Source: Taibaiella sp041660405 (GTDB taxonomy: Bacteria > Bacteroidota > Bacteroidia > Chitinophagales > Chitinophagaceae). From it: a DNA stretch of 64,000 nt. The stretch is from assembly GCA_041660405.1 (NCBI GenBank), contig JBAZWL010000009.1:1-64000 (forward strand), given 5' to 3'. The position numbers and the translations under genes are program-made. How positions within the stretch are numbered: position 1 is the first letter of the stretch; every line of letters begins with the position of its first letter. Positions 61,314 through 64,000 of this stretch are shown here, one piece after another. The notes beneath the pieces are model-generated. The model was not told the origin of the DNA, did no database searches, and saw only the letters and a program-made list of their open reading frames with translations.

Positions 61314-63104
61314 TTACTTAATTTCAGGAACATAAGGCATCATCATCCAAATATGATTTTTTTGTTCCTGCATCATACGCAACATTCTGAACCAACGATA
61401 TTCTTTACCTAATTCTTTTTCCAGAATTTGTTCTGCCATTAATTTCTCGCTGGCTCCTTTATTGAACATACGCATCAGTTTTTCCATTTTATCCTCTACT
61501 GCCGGATAATTTACTGTTTTATAATCTGTTAGTTTGGCAATAGATGCTGCACTTTTTATTGCGCGATCCAGACCGCCAATAGCATCAACAAGACCATTTT
61601 TCAACCCTGCAGTGCCTGTCCAAACTCTTCCCTGTCCAATACTATCCACGTAAGCCACATCCATTTTGCGACCTGCTGCAACCCTGCTTTTGAAGGTCAT
61701 GTATATGGTATCTACGCCGTTCTGAATAAATTTCTTTTCCTGTTCCGTCATAGGGCGATTCATGTTCGGAAAATCAGCATAAGGAGCATTCTTTTCACCG
61801 TCAAAAGTCACTCCTAATTTTTGGTTGAAAAATGCCTGTGTATTGAACATCATGCCGAAAACGCCAATACTTCCGGTAATAGTGTTGGGCATGGCAAAAA
61901 TACTGTCGGCCTGGCAGGAAATGTAATATCCACCGCTTGCAGCAAGGTCGCCCATAGAAACAACTAATGGTTTTCTCTTTTTCAAGAGTTGCAATTCACG
62001 CAAAATAACTTCTGAAGCCAAAGCACTGCCACCAGGGGAATTTACCCTCATCACCACGGCTTTAATCTTATCATTGTCTCTTACTTTCCTGATCTCTTTA
62101 ATAAAGGTTTCAGAAGCAATCTGGTAAGAAGAACTTTGATTTTCCCCATCTATGATTTCTCCCTCTGCAACGAGTATGGCAATCTGATTATCATTTGCTT
62201 TAAATGGAATACTACTTATATAATCATCTACAGAAATGAAGCTAAGTTTGTCTTTGGCAGATTTGCCCGTTTTGTTTTTCAAAAGTTGCTCCACCTCATC
62301 TTTATACTTCGTACCGTCTGCCAATTTATATTTTACGGCATCAGAGGCTGTTTGAATAGCACCCGTTTGTGCCCATGAATTAACAGTAGCAGTGTCTGCA
62401 TGAGTATGTTCGCTTACAGCAGCCAGCATTTCTTTCCAGATATCGCTTTGCAAGGCTGCAATTTGTTTACGGTTGGGCTCGCTCATTTTTTCCATACGGA
62501 AAGGCTCTGTTGCACTTTTAAACTGGCCGCAATAGAATATCTCCGGTTGCACATTCAGTTTATCCAAAGCTCCTTTGAAGAACACTAGATTGGATGCAAG
62601 ACCTTTTAATTCCACAGATCCCAAAGGGTTTATAAATACGCTGTCCGCAACTGAAGCGATGAAATAATCGCCTTGTGGAATAAAGTCGCCGTAGGCATAA
62701 ATGAACTTGCCACTCGTTTTAAAGTCCTTAAGTGCTTCTCTTATTTGTTGCGAAGTGGCCTGGCCATTTGGCGAGCCACCGGCTTTAAGATAAATGCCTT
62801 TAATGTTTTTATCTGTTTTGGCATAATTAATACACTTCATCAGATCTATAAGACCTGTTGATTGGCTGGAACCTCCCGTAAAGATAGCCAGGGAGTTGCT
62901 TTCACCAAGTTCATGGAAATCTTGTGTAAGATCAATATATAAAATAGAGTTGCCTTTAACTTTCGAGGTTCCCTCTTTCGATATGGCGCTGGTTACAGAA
63001 CGTGTAATGGATCCAATTACAATAAAGAATACAACGAAAAACAAGCAGCCGGCTACAAATAAAGCAAGTAAAGAGGCCAGGAAAAACTTAAAAAACTGTT
63101 TCAT
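61314..63104 (-). CDS. sppA: Signal peptide peptidase SppA (67K type)
   Basis: SppA is a membrane-bound Ser/Lys protease that degrades cleaved signal peptides. The 596-residue protein has an N-terminal membrane segment (FLASLLALFVAGCLFFVVFFIVIG). The tandem-domain architecture has DFIPQGDYFIASVADSVFINPLGSVELKG and GQFKSATEPF with Lys196 as the candidate general base, and VNSPGGSALASEVI with Ser360 as nucleophile. Both motifs match the long (E. coli-type) SppA. A -7 box lies 22 bases upstream of the start. Confidence 0.95.
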   Translation of the reverse strand: MKQFFKFFLASLLALFVAGCLFFVVFFIVIGSITRSVTSAISKEGTSKVKGNSILYIDLTQDFHELGESNSLAIFTGGSSQSTGLIDLMKCINYAKTDKNIKGIYLKAGGSPNGQATSQQIREALKDFKTSGKFIYAYGDFIPQGDYFIASVADSVFINPLGSVELKGLASNLVFFKGALDKLNVQPEIFYCGQFKSATEPFRMEKMSEPNRKQIAALQSDIWKEMLAAVSEHTHADTATVNSWAQTGAIQTASDAVKYKLADGTKYKDEVEQLLKNKTGKSAKDKLSFISVDDYISSIPFKANDNQIAILVAEGEIIDGENQSSSYQIASETFIKEIRKVRDNDKIKAVVMRVNSPGGSALASEVILRELQLLKKRKPLVVSMGDLAASGGYYISCQADSIFAMPNTITGSIGVFGMMFNTQAFFNQKLGVTFDGEKNAPYADFPNMNRPMTEQEKKFIQNGVDTIYMTFKSRVAAGRKMDVAYVDSIGQGRVWTGTAGLKNGLVDAIGGLDRAIKSAASIAKLTDYKTVNYPAVEDKMEKLMRMFNKGASEKLMAEQILEKELGKEYRWFRMLRMMQEQKNHIWMMMPYVPEIK

Positions 63105-63126
63105 AATTAGTACAGGTACATTTTGA

Positions 63127-63134
63127 CAAAGATA
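63127..63134 (-). promoter_or_regulatory. -7 box of sppA
   Basis: TATCTTTG on the minus strand is an exact match 22 bases upstream of the ATG at 63104. Confidence 0.65.
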
Positions 63135-63315
63135 GAACTTAGCCTATTATATAAATCACCCTATACAGGTGGTTTGATGCTAATTGCTTTTGGTTTAACA
63201 GGAAATATTTGAAGCGTTTTAAACTTTGAAAGATATTAACGTGTCCATCCATAAAATATATTTTAGGGTAAGAACGTTTTCAATTGTCATACTAATATCG
63301 GGAATTGCAAATTAG

Positions 63316-63346
63316 TTGACACTTCACCAAATAATATTTATCTTTA
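63316..63346 (+). promoter_or_regulatory. Possible promoter of the desaturase gene
   Basis: TTGAC at 63316-63320 and TATCTTTA at 63339-63346 are spaced as -33 and -7 elements (about 20 bases between). The ATG lies 66 bases further on. The rest of 63135-63412 shows no other feature. Confidence 0.45.
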
Positions 63347-63412
63347 CCCCAATTTCTAAAATTGATATTTGGTTAATCCAGTGTCGTTTATTTATCTTTT
63401 CTAAATTTTTTT

Positions 63413-64000
63413 ATGGCACTATTTGATCATGTGTTGGAGCCGCCTTCGTACGGTTGGCAGGATGAGTCGGGAAATCTTGTGAAACCCACTCCAAAAGCTA
63501 TCTTAAAAGAGTTTCTTACCAGGGTAAATATTTTCAGGACCAGGAAAAACTGGATGACCTTTACCAGTTGGGTACAATTGTTGTGCCTATTGCCTTTCCT
63601 CTTTATTTTCTTTTTCTATCATTTCAATTGGTGGTTTGTTGCAGCCGGCTTTGTATATAGCATGATTTTAATGGGTACGCATGGTACCATCTGGTATCAT
63701 CGCTATTGTACGCATGGTGCTTATACTTTTAAAAATAATTTCTGGCGCTTTGTTACCCAGCATCTGGTTATTAAAACAGTATTTGAAGAAGTATATGCTG
63801 TTTCCCACCACGTTCACCATGCAAAGTCTGATGAACCGGGGGATCCATATAACGCAAATGCAGGCTTCCTGTATTGCTTCCTGGCCGATGCCAATCATCA
63901 GCCAATCAACCGCAACCTTTCCGAAGAAGATTACACACGCGTGGTGCATTTAATGAAACACACCGGAGTAACACCTAATACTTACGAGCAATATAAAAAG
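63413..64000 (+). CDS. Acyl-CoA/fatty-acid desaturase, 3'-truncated by window edge
   Basis: A frame runs from ATG 63413 to the window end without a stop, giving 196 residues. Hydrophobic helices around residues 50-92 are followed by the first His box GTHGTIWYHRYCTHGAY (HRYCTH) and the second His box SHHVHHAKSDEPGDPY (HxxHH). These are the di-iron ligands of membrane desaturases, which introduce double bonds into fatty acyl chains. The third His box should lie beyond the window. It is transcribed away from sppA. Confidence 0.9.
   Translation, partial: MALFDHVLEPPSYGWQDESGNLVKPTPKAILKEFLTRVNIFRTRKNWMTFTSWVQLLCLLPFLFIFFFYHFNWWFVAAGFVYSMILMGTHGTIWYHRYCTHGAYTFKNNFWRFVTQHLVIKTVFEEVYAVSHHVHHAKSDEPGDPYNANAGFLYCFLADANHQPINRNLSEEDYTRVVHLMKHTGVTPNTYEQYKK

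Overview
The window reads as chromosome from a low-GC Bacteroidota, most likely a Chitinophagaceae-type member of the Chitinophagales. The evidence is the Bacteroidota -7 promoter box (TAnnTTTG) in front of many genes, two proteins with type IX secretion (T9SS) sorting domains, a PorG-like outer membrane protein, a GldA gliding ATPase, and lineage-typical families (DUF1573, DUF3822, DUF3857, DUF4270, DUF4468, DUF4846, DUF6089). No rRNA, tRNA, CRISPR array, insertion sequence or prophage was found. Gene density is high, almost all genes are intact, and most gaps hold promoters or hairpins.

Layout. 1-4.1 kb: 3' part of nadD, a ParE/RelE-type toxin-antitoxin pair, rarA, a thioredoxin-like protein and a glutaminyl-cyclase-like M28 lipoprotein. 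4.3-12.2 kb: purA, a Lys/Asp low-complexity protein, pabB, a DUF1573 protein, a UbiA/MqnP-type prenyltransferase, recQ, a DUF4406 protein and a Gfo/Idh/MocA oxidoreductase. 12.2-12.8 kb: an accessory patch with a 21-bp minisatellite and GC-rich hairpins. 12.8-23.3 kb: parB-parA, an MBL hydrolase, fabD, gldA, a zinc metallopeptidase, two envelope proteins, kbl, a DUF4468 protein and a thiolase. 23.4-28.3 kb: a probable operon of a DUF4846 lipoprotein, a DUF3857/transglutaminase-fold protein and a second copy that lacks the catalytic Cys and His.

28.5-36 kb: tatA, a lytic transglycosylase, rpsT and a 1606-residue T9SS cargo adhesin. 36.3-43.4 kb: rplS, rplT, rpmI, then glmS-DUF4270-glgA (short) facing panC and rpsP. 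43.5-51 kb: pyrE, Nudix, coaD, DUF2130, rsmD, DUF3822, MATE and phoH. 51-64 kb: a RetSat/CrtI-like oxidoreductase, an MmcQ-like protein, a HAD phosphatase, porG-like, pdhB, a lipoprotein, a 3-hydroxyacyl-CoA dehydrogenase, a WbqC-like protein, relA/spoT, a stand-alone T9SS sorting-domain protein, sppA and the 5' part of a fatty-acid desaturase.

Themes. Much of the window concerns the cell envelope: Tat and T9SS export, peptidoglycan turnover, lipoproteins and envelope proteolysis. Seven of nine predicted signal-peptidase-I substrates expose Gln immediately after the cleavage site, and a candidate glutaminyl cyclase lies in the same window. The most plausible little-described system is the transglutaminase/pseudo-transglutaminase operon. 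The most unusual DNA is the 21-bp repeat array at 12273-12524 and a set of palindromes placed between convergent genes.
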